From: Mycobacterium sp. 1245111.1
GTDB lineage: Bacteria; Actinomycetota; Actinomycetes; Mycobacteriales; Mycobacteriaceae
NCBI RefSeq assembly: GCF_001673405.1
Contig: NZ_LZLV01000093.1
Coordinates: 1 to 64,000 of the forward strand
Reading direction: 5' to 3'
Length of the DNA stretch: 64,000 nt
Positions 55,328-64,000 of the stretch are shown in pieces. The notes below the pieces were generated by a model. It ran no database searches and had not been told where the DNA came from. It saw only the letters and a program-made list of their open reading frames with translations. The position numbers and the translations under genes were made by a program. Position 1 is the stretch's first letter. Every line of letters begins with the position of its first letter.

Positions 55328-58132
55328 ATGGGCGACTACTTTCCCGAGATCAAAAAGCAAGAAGGCAACGTCATCTACACCGGCGACGGCACCGTCTGGG
55401 CGACCTACCTACTCCGGGGAATCAACACCAACCCCTACGACGTCAACAAGATCGACGCCTGCCAAAGCTCCCACGAGCGACTGTTCACCCAGCTGTCGAA
55501 ACTCGACGCCACCGAGTTCCTACTCCTGGGAGCAAAGGCTCAGACTCCCGCGCAAACGATCATGGCCCGCTGCTGCGCCGGCATCGACGACTTCACCCCG
55601 CAGAACTATCCGGAACTGCACGCGCAATTCAACGCGCTGTACCGCAAAGTCGCGATCACCCGCGAACTCGCCGAGTACCAACGCGTCTACTTCCTCGCCA
55701 TCGGATTCCCCGTCGCCAGCTCCATCATCGAATCCCTGCTCTCCTCGGTCGCCGTTACCGACCCGCACCGCAACGTGTCTCGCCGCGCCATCACCGATCT
55801 GGAAAACCGGTACTTCCGCGCGCTGCCACGCGAGTACACACCCATCCGCGCCACCGAAGAACACATCGACTGGGTATTCGACCGCGCCCGGCTGCGCGCG
55901 ATCTCGGTGCCAGACTTCCCCGAGGCATCCACCACCCGCACGGTGCGCCGCGGCCCACGCAGCTTCCCCGAAGTGCACATCAACAAAAACGCCGACACCG
56001 ACGCCCTACTCGACGACTTCATCGCCAAGGTCAAAGATGACAACCCTGCGATGACCGAGCGCGGCAGCGGGCTACCCGCCGCCGCACTGAGCGCCGCCTG
56101 CTTGGCCGGCGCCGCGGCGGCCGCCTTCACCACCTACCGCTGGATCAGCATCGCGCTGACCGTGCTCGCCATCGCCGCGATCGCCGCCGGGAGCGTCGCG
56201 GTGAAACGATCAACCCTGTCAGGCCGTAACACGTTGTTGCGCAACTTCAAATCGACCCGCTGGGCCCAACAGCTCAGCGTCCACAACGTCGATACCCGCT
56301 CCCCAGAATTTCCCGACGGCTACACCAGCTACCAAACGCAAATCGCGGTTGCCCGCTACCCCTCGACCGCCAGCTTCGACATCAACACCTTCACCTATCT
56401 CGTCGACCAGGAGATCGGTGTCGACGCCGACTTCGCCTTGCGGTTCGACTTCTCCCAAGAACTGGTGAGCAAGACCGGAATGCGTCACGCCCGACAAGAA
56501 CTCAACGCCGAAGACGCGGCCAACACCCAAGACGAACTCGACGCCGAAGACTATGCCGACCGCCGCGAAGACCAACGCGAATTCCGGGCGCACGTCAAAG
56601 ATGAACCCGCCCCGCGCGGAATGCGCGTCGCAGCGATCTTCTCGTTCGCCCACCAAAACCGCGACATCCTCGCCGATCGCGTCAGCGCCCTCGAACAACA
56701 CCTCACCGACCACGACTTCACGCCGATCACTCCTGTCGGCGGCCAATTCGAACTGTGGCAAGCGATGTTCCCGGGATCACCGTGCCCCGCAGTCGTCGAC
56801 GACCTCAAAGGGACCACCACCACCGCACTGTTCAGTGGCTTCATGCCGATCCGGCGCACCGTGCTCGGCGACCCCGTCGGCATCCCGCTCATGATCAACG
56901 AAGAAAACGCGCTCGGCCAGATCGTGCACTGGGACATCCTGCACGCCACCGACAAAGGCAACGCGTCCATCTCGGCCACCGGCCGCCAGAACGCCGGCAA
57001 GTCCGAGTTCATCAAGAGCGTCATCGGATGGATGAACGACCTTCACCTCTACGACCACATCTTCGATCAGGACCCCGACGGTGAATACGCGGTGTTCGCA
57101 CAATCACTCACCCGTCCCGACATCGTCGATGTCTTCGACCCGACCGCGGCCGTCGGCGGCGGCAGCTCGCTGGACATCCTCAAATGCTTCGACCCCGCCA
57201 CCGCCGCCCGCGTCTTCCTCGACCTGTGGCTGCCGCTGCTGGGATTCGATCGCCGCTCCGAGGAGGCCGCCATGCTGGCCCAGTTCGTGGCACCCGATTA
57301 CCGGCAGGCCGCCCGCATCCACTCCACCCGCGCCCTCATCGACCACCTACTCACCGTCGCCAGCCCCGCCGCCCGCGCGCTGAATCTCGCGCTGTCCTCT
57401 TGGGCCCGACTGCCCTACACCCACACCTTCATCGACCCGGTCGTCAACGGTCAGACGATCGAATACCCGGCGTTCACGCCGCGCGCGCGAACCGTGGTGT
57501 TCCGTACCCACAAGCTCACGGTGCACCGTCCGCGCCACGGCGAGACATCCGTTGCTGATGACTCGCAGAACTTCGCTGCGATGGCCTACACCGCGATCGC
57601 CCACCTCACCGCCGAACGCTTCGCGGCCATCACCGCGCCGTGCGCGTTCATCGCCGACGAACTCAAACTCCTCAAAGGCTCCAAAGTGCTCGAGCAGCTC
57701 GTCGAGAAACCCGACCGCATGGGCCGCAAAGCCAAGAACTTCGTCGTGATCGCCCACCAGCGCGACCCGGCCGCCGACGAACACACCGCCATGGTCGAAC
57801 GCAAACTCGTACTGGCCCAGAAGGTTCGCGAGAACGCAGCTGACGCGTTGCGCTCAGCGGACATTCCGCCGACCGAGCGGCTCGTGACCCGCCACGTGGA
57901 AGACACCTCGCCGCTTGACCCCGAAACCAGCTTGCCGATCCCAGGCCGCGCCGGCGAAGGCTGGTACAACGACAGCGGCAACATCGGCCGCGTCCGCACC
58001 CTCGGACACCTCATCGCCGCGCGCCGACGCTACAGCGACACCCGCTCCTCAACCCGTGTCCGTGTCCGCGATCTGGTCTCCGCACAGTCGACCAACGGCC
58101 ACCCCGCGCACGCGGTCGAGGTGTCGCCGTGA
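55328..58132 (+). CDS. virB4: VirB4-type conjugation ATPase with internal membrane helices
   Basis: 934 aa from the ATG at 55328. The N-terminal 230 residues are the VirB4/CagE-type domain (IKKQEGNVIYTGDGTVWATY, then FFLAIGFPVASS). Two membrane helices follow at about 255-290 (AALSAACLAGAAAAAFTTYR; ISIALTVLAIAAIAAGSVAV), an unusual place for a VirB4. The C-terminal RecA-like domain has Walker A in SATGRQNAGKSEFIKS near residue 552 and Walker B in CAFIADELKLLKG near 771, with IAHQRDP as a likely later motif. It powers assembly or DNA transfer of the type IV-like channel. It overlaps the next gene by 4 bp (GTGA). Confidence 0.9.
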   Translation: MGDYFPEIKKQEGNVIYTGDGTVWATYLLRGINTNPYDVNKIDACQSSHERLFTQLSKLDATEFLLLGAKAQTPAQTIMARCCAGIDDFTPQNYPELHAQFNALYRKVAITRELAEYQRVYFLAIGFPVASSIIESLLSSVAVTDPHRNVSRRAITDLENRYFRALPREYTPIRATEEHIDWVFDRARLRAISVPDFPEASTTRTVRRGPRSFPEVHINKNADTDALLDDFIAKVKDDNPAMTERGSGLPAAALSAACLAGAAAAAFTTYRWISIALTVLAIAAIAAGSVAVKRSTLSGRNTLLRNFKSTRWAQQLSVHNVDTRSPEFPDGYTSYQTQIAVARYPSTASFDINTFTYLVDQEIGVDADFALRFDFSQELVSKTGMRHARQELNAEDAANTQDELDAEDYADRREDQREFRAHVKDEPAPRGMRVAAIFSFAHQNRDILADRVSALEQHLTDHDFTPITPVGGQFELWQAMFPGSPCPAVVDDLKGTTTTALFSGFMPIRRTVLGDPVGIPLMINEENALGQIVHWDILHATDKGNASISATGRQNAGKSEFIKSVIGWMNDLHLYDHIFDQDPDGEYAVFAQSLTRPDIVDVFDPTAAVGGGSSLDILKCFDPATAARVFLDLWLPLLGFDRRSEEAAMLAQFVAPDYRQAARIHSTRALIDHLLTVASPAARALNLALSSWARLPYTHTFIDPVVNGQTIEYPAFTPRARTVVFRTHKLTVHRPRHGETSVADDSQNFAAMAYTAIAHLTAERFAAITAPCAFIADELKLLKGSKVLEQLVEKPDRMGRKAKNFVVIAHQRDPAADEHTAMVERKLVLAQKVRENAADALRSADIPPTERLVTRHVEDTSPLDPETSLPIPGRAGEGWYNDSGNIGRVRTLGHLIAARRRYSDTRSSTRVRVRDLVSAQSTNGHPAHAVEVSP

Positions 58133-60315
58133 CCTGGTTGCTACCCGCCACCCCGGCCCCCGTCGCGCCGGCGCTGACGACCCGCGCAGGCAACCCGTTC
58201 CTGGATTGGTTGCACCTGACCGACAGCGACGGCGGCTTGATCGCCCACTACCGGCTGATGCTCCAACCGGGAACGTTCGACATCTTGCACCGCGTGTTCT
58301 ACTCCGGCCTCGCCGACTTCCTGTACTCCCTGGGCTACCTGCTCGGATCGTCCTATGCCACAGCACTTATCCGGCTCGTCCTCGACCCCAACCAGTGGCT
58401 GAATCCGATCACCGACTTCTACAACGGCATCACAGCCCAGGTGTATTCGCGCGTCCCGCCGACGGTGATCATGCTCGGCACCTTCGGCATCCTGATGCTC
58501 AGCGTCTTCGTGGTGCGCAGCGGCACATCGGCCGCCGGCTCACCGCAAGCCCGGATCGCCGCCTCCGCACCGCCGTCGACGTTTTCGCAGTGGATGCCGA
58601 CGCATTCCAAAATCGGTAAGGCGCACTGGGATCGCCTGGGATCGGGCTTGACGATGATGGCGGTCGTCCTGGTGCTGGCGAACAACCCGTTCGCGATCAT
58701 CCGCAACGTCATCGACGCACTGCTAGCCGGCGCCGGCTGGCTATCCATGAGCGGCGGCGCCAGCGGTCCCGCGCATGTGCAGACCGCGGCGACCACCGAC
58801 ATGATCCGCTCGATCACGTTCTTGGTGAACTACCGCGAGTTCCTCAATCCGGCCTGCGCACACCAATGGTCGGCGTCGATCAACATCGGCGGCGCCAACC
58901 CGCACTGCCTGACCGGCGCCCAACTCTCAGCAACAGACCCCGACCTGTGGACGGTGGCCCTTGCCTTGGCCGCGGTGTTCATCGCCTGGGCGGTACTGAG
59001 CTTCGCCGTCATTGTGGCCATGGAATTCGTCAAGCACCTGTCCTTGACGATCGCCTACTTCATCGGCGCCACCTGGATCGCGGCGCTGACCCTGGCTAAG
59101 CGCCGCCCCTACGACCCGCTCGCCGAAGCCGCCGCCCGCGGGGGAGTGCACTTCTTCCAGGCCAGCATCGTTCTCTTCGTATCCGCAGCCGGCCCAACCC
59201 TTTTCCTGCATCTCATCACCTCGGTACTGACATTCCTGCCCACCCTGATTCAGGTCATCCTTTCCGCCGCCGGCTACTACATCTCCGGCAAAGTCATCCT
59301 CAAGGTGATGGAGAACCACACCTCGCTGCTCTCCCTGTTCCGCGACAAAATCAAACAGTCCAAGACCTGGACCAACCTGTACCCCCCCAACGCTCCGACG
59401 ACCGTGGCCTCGACAGCGTTCGGCGGCATGGTCAGCCAGCCCACCACATGGGTGAAAGACCGCTACCAGCAAGCCATCACCAGCTCGACAGATACCTGGA
59501 ACAAATTCCGCGACAGCGCCGGCACCTGGTCGCGCACCCAGGACGGAAGTGACAACGTGGCAACCGACATCATCGCCGACACCCCGCAATTTCAAGCCGC
59601 GACGACTCGGGTCAAGCTCTACGACAAGCCCGTCGAACGCGTCACCATCACCGGCGCTGACACCCTGCCCGCCACGGCCAACGCCGGACCCGACGTCATC
59701 CCAGCCAGCGTGCTGGCCGCGCCCACCGCCGACGGCACGATGACACCAGCGATATCGGCGCCGGCCTCAGCGGCGTCATTCCCCGAACCGCCTGCAGGCG
59801 TGCCGCCGTACGTGTGGTTCCGTTCAGGGATACCGCAATTCGCCCCCCCGGCAGCACAATTCAGCGCCCCGCCGGTCGTGCCTCAGCTGCCGGCGGGGGC
59901 CACCGATATCGCCCCGATCACCGAGGCGCCATCTGCACCCGCGGGGCCGCGCTATTTCGAGCTGGCCCGCGCCCAGGCGCCCAGCCTGTACAACACACCG
60001 AACCCCACGCCCACCGTCGACGACGTCATCGAGAGATCGACCCGGACCTACCGCGGGTACACCGCAGACAACTCGCCGCCGCACCGGGCCGCGCGCCGCA
60101 GCGCACCACCGGACCTGCGCTCGGTACTCACCGCGGCGCAATGGACTCAGAAGTTCAACCACCACCGAAATATGTTGCTGGCTCGCGGCTTTGAAGCGAT
60201 CCCGCAACTTCCGGCCGACGAGGAGGACAACGAGCACATCGTCCTGGCCACCGACCCGTCCGGTCAGATCCGTGTCGACGCCAAAAATGATCGTGGTTTC
60301 GGGGACTGGATCTGA
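58129..60315 (+). CDS. VirB6/TrbL-like polytopic membrane protein
   Basis: 728 aa, GTG start in GTGA overlap with virB4. At least six hydrophobic segments lie between residues 100 and 390: VPPTVIMLGTFGILMLSVFV, LTMMAVVLVLANNPFAIIRN, WTVALALAAVFIAWAVLSFA, LSLTIAYFIGATWIAALTLA, ASIVLFVSAAGPTLFLHLIT and LTFLPTLIQVILSAAGYYIS. A Pro/Ala-rich C-terminal tail of about 250 residues follows, with a final basic helix (AQWTQKFNHHRNMLLARGFE). This matches VirB6/TrbL/TcpH-type channel proteins: polytopic with a long soluble tail. It directly follows virB4, the usual order. Confidence 0.82.
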   Translation: MTWLLPATPAPVAPALTTRAGNPFLDWLHLTDSDGGLIAHYRLMLQPGTFDILHRVFYSGLADFLYSLGYLLGSSYATALIRLVLDPNQWLNPITDFYNGITAQVYSRVPPTVIMLGTFGILMLSVFVVRSGTSAAGSPQARIAASAPPSTFSQWMPTHSKIGKAHWDRLGSGLTMMAVVLVLANNPFAIIRNVIDALLAGAGWLSMSGGASGPAHVQTAATTDMIRSITFLVNYREFLNPACAHQWSASINIGGANPHCLTGAQLSATDPDLWTVALALAAVFIAWAVLSFAVIVAMEFVKHLSLTIAYFIGATWIAALTLAKRRPYDPLAEAAARGGVHFFQASIVLFVSAAGPTLFLHLITSVLTFLPTLIQVILSAAGYYISGKVILKVMENHTSLLSLFRDKIKQSKTWTNLYPPNAPTTVASTAFGGMVSQPTTWVKDRYQQAITSSTDTWNKFRDSAGTWSRTQDGSDNVATDIIADTPQFQAATTRVKLYDKPVERVTITGADTLPATANAGPDVIPASVLAAPTADGTMTPAISAPASAASFPEPPAGVPPYVWFRSGIPQFAPPAAQFSAPPVVPQLPAGATDIAPITEAPSAPAGPRYFELARAQAPSLYNTPNPTPTVDDVIERSTRTYRGYTADNSPPHRAARRSAPPDLRSVLTAAQWTQKFNHHRNMLLARGFEAIPQLPADEEDNEHIVLATDPSGQIRVDAKNDRGFGDWI

Positions 60316-60389
60316 TGATCAACCACCTATCAACATTAAACTTCGCCGTAATAATGGTCGGCACCGCGCCACAGGGGGCACTCACATGA
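60315..60389 (+). CDS. Tiny coupled ORF between virB6-like gene and espI-like gene
   Basis: 24 aa (MINHLSTLNFAVIMVGTAPQ, then GALT), starting in the preceding stop (TGATG) and stopping inside the next start (ATGA). It covers the ribosome site of the espI-like gene. Probably a coupling or leader ORF, possibly chance. Confidence 0.25.
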   Translation: MINHLSTLNFAVIMVGTAPQGALT

Positions 60390-62164
60390 AATTCAGCAGC
60401 AGCGACATGGACAACGACGCCCTGCGCAAGGCGTACAACCAGTTCAACCCGTCTGGCGGCGACGCAGCGGGCGGCGCCCAAACCGACTCGCCCGCAGGGA
60501 AAGCACCCACTCCGCCAACCCACGACGTCGGAGATAACGCCGCCGCCGCCGAGCCAACTCACGTTGAGGAATCGGCCGCTGAACACGCACCGACATCACC
60601 GCCGCCGCCCGCCGCCGACGACCCCGAGCGGACCGCTCACACCCCGCTGCGCCCACCCGCCGAACCGACGCCCCATCACGCCAGCCCTACCGCACCGCCT
60701 GAGTCCAGCCAGACGCCGCCGTCTGTCACTACGCACCGAAGGAACCCACCCACAGTGTCTGACGACAACCCGCTATACCGCGACCGCAGCGCCACCCCCG
60801 AGCCCGCCGCCGCAAGCGAATACACCTCTCACACCACCGAACTCCAACTCGGCGACCTGTCGATTCCGCCGCGCCCGCCCACCGAGGCACCCCGCCGGCA
60901 CATCGCCCAGCCGCCCTACGAGCCCAGCGCCCCCGCAGTGCGCCGCCAGCCCCCAGCCGCACCCGAGCCGCCGCGGCCCGCCGCGCCGGTCAGCGGTCCG
61001 CAACACAACCCGCTGACGGGACCCGCTGTGCCGCAACGACACACCGACAACCCCTACCCGCCGGCGCCCCGCCGGCCACGCAGCGACTGGCCGCCCGCCG
61101 CCGCGCAGCCTTCGCAGCGGCCCTACGACCCCGCAGACGACTCGCGGCCCCACGCCTTCAACCAGTGGGCACCCACCCGCCCGCCGGCGCCGGAAGACTA
61201 CGGCCAACCGGCCCAGGAGGTGAGGTTCGGTCCGAGCTCGCGCCGCGCCGGCTTCTCCGACCCCGGCGGGGACCGGTCGTTCACGCTGCAGAATCAGCGC
61301 CGCGAAGGACCCCAGCAGGGATGGCGCGGGGCGCTGCACCGCATGCATGTCCCGATCGGCAAGGGGCAAAGCGAAATTGACTTCGATCTCGACATCGCCC
61401 GGATCAACAAGATCATCCGCTACCCGAAGGTGATCGGCTTCGCCTCACCCAAAGGCGGCGTCGGTAAAACGGTGTCGGCCATGGCGATCGCCTCCACCAT
61501 CGCCGCTCACCGGCAGAAGGGTGAAGTCGTGGCGGTCGACACCGACCACAACGGATCGCTGGCCCGCCGGGTGCGCGGCGATCAGATCAGCAGCATCAAA
61601 CGGTTCGTCGAAGACGTGAACCTGAACTCGACCAACGACGTCAAGGCACACATGCAGAGCAACCATCACCGGTTGTCTGTGCTGGGTTCCAGCCGCGAGC
61701 CGCTCGAGACGCCGCTGACGGCCGACGAGTACCTTGACGCGCTGCAGGTCCTGCAGGCCGGGCATCTGTTCACCATCGTCGACATGGACACCTCGGCGGC
61801 CACCCCGGCCTACGAGACGATCATGCGCAGCCTCGACGCCCTCGTCGTGGTGACCGCCACGTCACTGGACAGTGCCGAGGCCAGCCAAGACATGATGGAT
61901 TGGATCCGCGCTCGCGGACTCACGGAATTGTCCACGCGCACAGTAATTCTGATCAACCACCAGTCCCCGGCCAAGCCGCACCTCGACCTCGACGCGACCG
62001 TGTCGCACTTCCGTAACACCGAGGAACACGAGGTCCGCGAAATCCACTGGGACGAGCACCTCGCCGAGGCCGGTCCGATCAACCTCGACCTACTCAACAA
62101 AGCGACCCGACGCGCGTTCGTCAACGTCGCCGCCCTGCTCGTCGACAGCCTGCCATCCGGCTAA
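60386..62164 (+). CDS. espI: EspI-like P-loop ATPase with long Pro-rich N terminus
   Basis: 592 aa from the ATG at 60386 after AGGGGGC. The first 330 residues are Pro/Ala/Arg-rich and disordered (repeated APxPP, PPR and Pro-Tyr-like blocks). The C-terminal 240 residues are a MinD/ParA-like ATPase: deviant Walker A ASPKGGVGKTVSAMAIAS near 352, A' motif EVVAVDTDHNGSLARRV, Walker B FTIVDMDTSA. This two-part plan is that of EspI (Rv3876) and related ESX-locus ATPases, which tune secretion with energy state. It lies in the conjugation operon and ahead of eccD, tying both systems together. Confidence 0.85.
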   Translation: MKFSSSDMDNDALRKAYNQFNPSGGDAAGGAQTDSPAGKAPTPPTHDVGDNAAAAEPTHVEESAAEHAPTSPPPPAADDPERTAHTPLRPPAEPTPHHASPTAPPESSQTPPSVTTHRRNPPTVSDDNPLYRDRSATPEPAAASEYTSHTTELQLGDLSIPPRPPTEAPRRHIAQPPYEPSAPAVRRQPPAAPEPPRPAAPVSGPQHNPLTGPAVPQRHTDNPYPPAPRRPRSDWPPAAAQPSQRPYDPADDSRPHAFNQWAPTRPPAPEDYGQPAQEVRFGPSSRRAGFSDPGGDRSFTLQNQRREGPQQGWRGALHRMHVPIGKGQSEIDFDLDIARINKIIRYPKVIGFASPKGGVGKTVSAMAIASTIAAHRQKGEVVAVDTDHNGSLARRVRGDQISSIKRFVEDVNLNSTNDVKAHMQSNHHRLSVLGSSREPLETPLTADEYLDALQVLQAGHLFTIVDMDTSAATPAYETIMRSLDALVVVTATSLDSAEASQDMMDWIRARGLTELSTRTVILINHQSPAKPHLDLDATVSHFRNTEEHEVREIHWDEHLAEAGPINLDLLNKATRRAFVNVAALLVDSLPSG

Positions 62165-62208
62165 ACCACCACCGCTACCACACACCAACAACCACAAGGG
62201 GGAACACC

Positions 62209-62532
62209 ATGTCCGACACCAACGTCATCACCGACCGCCACGCCATCGCCGACGCCGTGACCGCCGGCCTCCAGGAACTCGACCAGCTCGCCGGCAACTA
62301 CCGACAGGCCCAGGAGCAGGTCGCTGTCGCCCAGACCGCCGAAGCGCAGGCCGCCGAGATCTATACCGACAAGATCAACGAGGTCCTCGCCACCGGCTGG
62401 GCCACACCGGCGGGCCTGGCCGCCCAGGGGCATGAAGTACCTAAGAAGCGCGCCAGCACCCGCGCCAAGCGGGCCGCCAACAGCGAGCACGGAGAACAGG
62501 ATTCAACGGACAACCCCGACCACGAGCGCTGA
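62209..62532 (+). CDS. Small helical protein between espI and eccD
   Basis: 107 aa, ATG at 62209 after AAGGGGGAAC. It is one long helix pair: DAVTAGLQELDQLAGNYRQA, QEQVAVAQTAEAQAAEIYTD, then a basic and acidic polar tail (KKRASTRAKRAANSEHGEQD). An Esx-sized helical protein with no WXG. A small chaperone or substrate role is possible. eccD begins 37 bp downstream. Confidence 0.6.
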   Translation: MSDTNVITDRHAIADAVTAGLQELDQLAGNYRQAQEQVAVAQTAEAQAAEIYTDKINEVLATGWATPAGLAAQGHEVPKKRASTRAKRAANSEHGEQDSTDNPDHER

Positions 62533-62568
62533 CCACAGGCCCGTTGACGAGCGAAAAGAAAGCTGATC

Positions 62569-64000
62569 GTGGCAACCACACAAGCTGAAGCACGCGTGCA
62601 GATCACCGTGCCCGGACACGTCATCGACGTGCCCATGTCGAACTACGCACTGATCGGCGACTGCCTCGCCGAACTCATCCCGTTCCTCACCCGCGAGCTC
62701 GACCGCGCCGGAAAAGACTCCAGTTGGCTTAACGATCCCAGCGCCCACTGGACACTTCGCCGACCCTTCCAGAGTCAGCCGCTGGACCCCGAGAAGACCC
62801 TCGAGGACGAGAAAGTCCGCGACGGCTCCCGGCTCCTCCTGGTGAAAAAGGACCCCGGAGAGAAGTATCCGCCGCTCATCGACGACGTCGCCGAAGCCAT
62901 CACCTACTGGCTCAAAGAACACTTCCCGTCCTGGGACGGCCGGATCTCCCGGCGCATCAGCCTCGTACTGCTACCCGCCGTCATCGCATTCGTCTGTGCA
63001 CTGAGCACCTTCTGGGCCGCCCAGACTCAGCCCGGCCTGGCGACACGGCTCACTGTGTGCGGCATCATGGGCGCCGGCGCGATCCTGGTCACCGCGATCG
63101 CGCTCGTCGTCTCCCGCACAGACCAAGACCAATACGGCCCCCTCGTCGTGCCGTTTCTGACCATGACCTACCTACTGGCCGGCACCGCTTCACTGCTCGT
63201 CACGCCACGACCACTGGGCATCCACCAGCTCGTCGCCGCCGGCGCAACTCTGTTCACGCTCTCGGTCTGCCTGGCCGTGGTCACCCGCGCCAACGCACGC
63301 CTGCACTACGGGGTAGCCGCAGCGTCGGCCGCGGTCACCGCCATCGCAGCCCTGAACATGATGTATCGCAGCCCCACCGCCGTCCTCGGAGTCCAGCTGA
63401 TCACCCTGTGCTTTTTCGTCATGCTCGGCAGCTCGCGCATATCGCTTGCGCTGGCACGGATCTCGCTGCCCTACGTGCCCGCCACCGGCGAAAGTTACAT
63501 CGGCGGCAACGACCGCCCCGGCGACCTCGACGCCGGCAAACTGCCCCGCGACGGCCACGCCAACGACTCCATCCTCAACCAAGAAGAACAAACCCTCACC
63601 GCCTACGAATGCCTCGTCGGCATCCTCACCGGCGCACTCACCATCATCTGCGCCTCCGGATGGTTCACCGGCCGCAGCCTCGACAACCACAACTGGCTGA
63701 TCTTCCTGTTCATGCTGACCATCGCCCTGGCCCTGGTGTACCGAGGCAAAAGCTACGACGATGCGCGCCTGCAAGGCATCACTCTGGTGGCCACAACCAT
63801 CCTCGTCGCCACCTTCGCCGGAGGCCTCATCGCCTCACCCGCCTACGCCGAAAACCAAACCCGCGCAGCGATAGTCATCGGACTACTGGTCTTCTCCACG
63901 ATCCTGGCCGCGATCTACTCCATCCAGCAACGGCGCATCGTGAGCCCGATCGTCACCAAAGGACTCGAACTGTTCGAACGCGTCCTCTACGCCTCACCGC
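62569..64000 (+). CDS. eccD: EccD, polytopic ESX membrane component (cut by window end)
   Basis: Reads from a GTG at 62569 to the right edge without a stop, 477 complete codons. The first 95 residues are the ubiquitin-like domain of EccD (VQITVPGHVIDVPMSNYALI, SHORT loop, then DEKVRDGSRLLLVKKD). After a linker the membrane part begins at about residue 130, with successive helices (ISLVLLPAVIAFVCALSTFW; GIMGAGAILVTAIALVVS; LVVPFLTMTYLLAGTASLL; LVAAGATLFTLSVCLAVVT; VAAASAAVTAIAALNMMYR). Family members have 11 helices and about 470-500 residues, so little is missing. EccD lines the ESX core with EccB, EccC and EccE. mycP and eccE would be expected to the right. Confidence 0.93.
   Translation, partial: MATTQAEARVQITVPGHVIDVPMSNYALIGDCLAELIPFLTRELDRAGKDSSWLNDPSAHWTLRRPFQSQPLDPEKTLEDEKVRDGSRLLLVKKDPGEKYPPLIDDVAEAITYWLKEHFPSWDGRISRRISLVLLPAVIAFVCALSTFWAAQTQPGLATRLTVCGIMGAGAILVTAIALVVSRTDQDQYGPLVVPFLTMTYLLAGTASLLVTPRPLGIHQLVAAGATLFTLSVCLAVVTRANARLHYGVAAASAAVTAIAALNMMYRSPTAVLGVQLITLCFFVMLGSSRISLALARISLPYVPATGESYIGGNDRPGDLDAGKLPRDGHANDSILNQEEQTLTAYECLVGILTGALTIICASGWFTGRSLDNHNWLIFLFMLTIALALVYRGKSYDDARLQGITLVATTILVATFAGGLIASPAYAENQTRAAIVIGLLVFSTILAAIYSIQQRRIVSPIVTKGLELFERVLYASP

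Overview
The window is about 64 kb of high-GC DNA with actinobacterial gene style: GTG/TTG starts, ATGA/GTGA stop-start overlaps, WhiB, DUF732 and ESX genes. It reads as part of a large conjugative plasmid of a Mycobacterium, of the kind that carries both a type VII (ESX) secretion locus and type IV-like conjugation genes. Evidence for a plasmid is a parA/ribbon-helix-helix partition pair, a probable replication protein coupled to a dnaB helicase, tcpC, virB4, a virB6-like gene and a complete-looking ESX core run. No transposase, tRNA, rRNA or CRISPR array was recognised.

Region 1 (1-12,000) is a metal-resistance island. It holds an ArsR repressor facing a pacL-ctpC pair, an NmtR-type repressor, a decayed ctpJ remnant, a zinc-ribbon protein, a second orphan pacL, a frameshifted second nmtR, an intact ctpJ-like P1B-4 ATPase, and a KmtR-like repressor with an MFS exporter. 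The two nmtR-ctpJ modules have decayed reciprocally: one kept the regulator and the other kept the transporter. Both pacL genes are preceded by the same 20-bp operator-like sequence.

Region 2 (12,400-31,500) is the plasmid backbone and accessory block, mostly minus strand. It has many small unknown genes, a GNAT acetyltransferase, a superfamily II helicase, ribbon-helix-helix and HTH regulators, the rep-dnaB pair (DnaB carries a 145-residue class 3 mini-intein) and a hairpin-rich probable origin at 23,727-24,007. Next comes a tightly overlapping cassette: two DUF1643-type proteins flanking a Gp37/Gp68 (DUF5131) protein, a NusA-KH-like protein, small zinc-ribbon proteins, a WhiA-C-terminal-like protein and WhiB. 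Two XRE regulators follow on the plus strand.

Region 3 (31,500-35,000) is a repeat-rich noncoding stretch followed by parA, a small RHH partner and a DUF2637 membrane protein.

Region 4 (35,000-64,000) is the transfer/secretion region. It has two Esx-like genes, an operon of probable ESX substrates (including an 803-aa protein with a catalytically dead NlpC/P60-like domain and an Esx-like/lytic transglycosylase fusion), tcpC, eccA, eccB and eccC. After a noncoding stretch with clustered inverted repeats (candidate oriT) comes a second operon: a small two-TM protein, a TcpE-like protein, virB4, a virB6-like gene, an espI-like ATPase and eccD, which is cut by the window end. A 24-bp element, nearly identical at both sites, precedes the ESX operon and the conjugation operon and suggests they are switched on together. 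A 16-bp motif (TATAGCA-N-Y-GCAAG-S-A) recurs, almost always between genes, from the dnaB region to parA, with partial copies further on.
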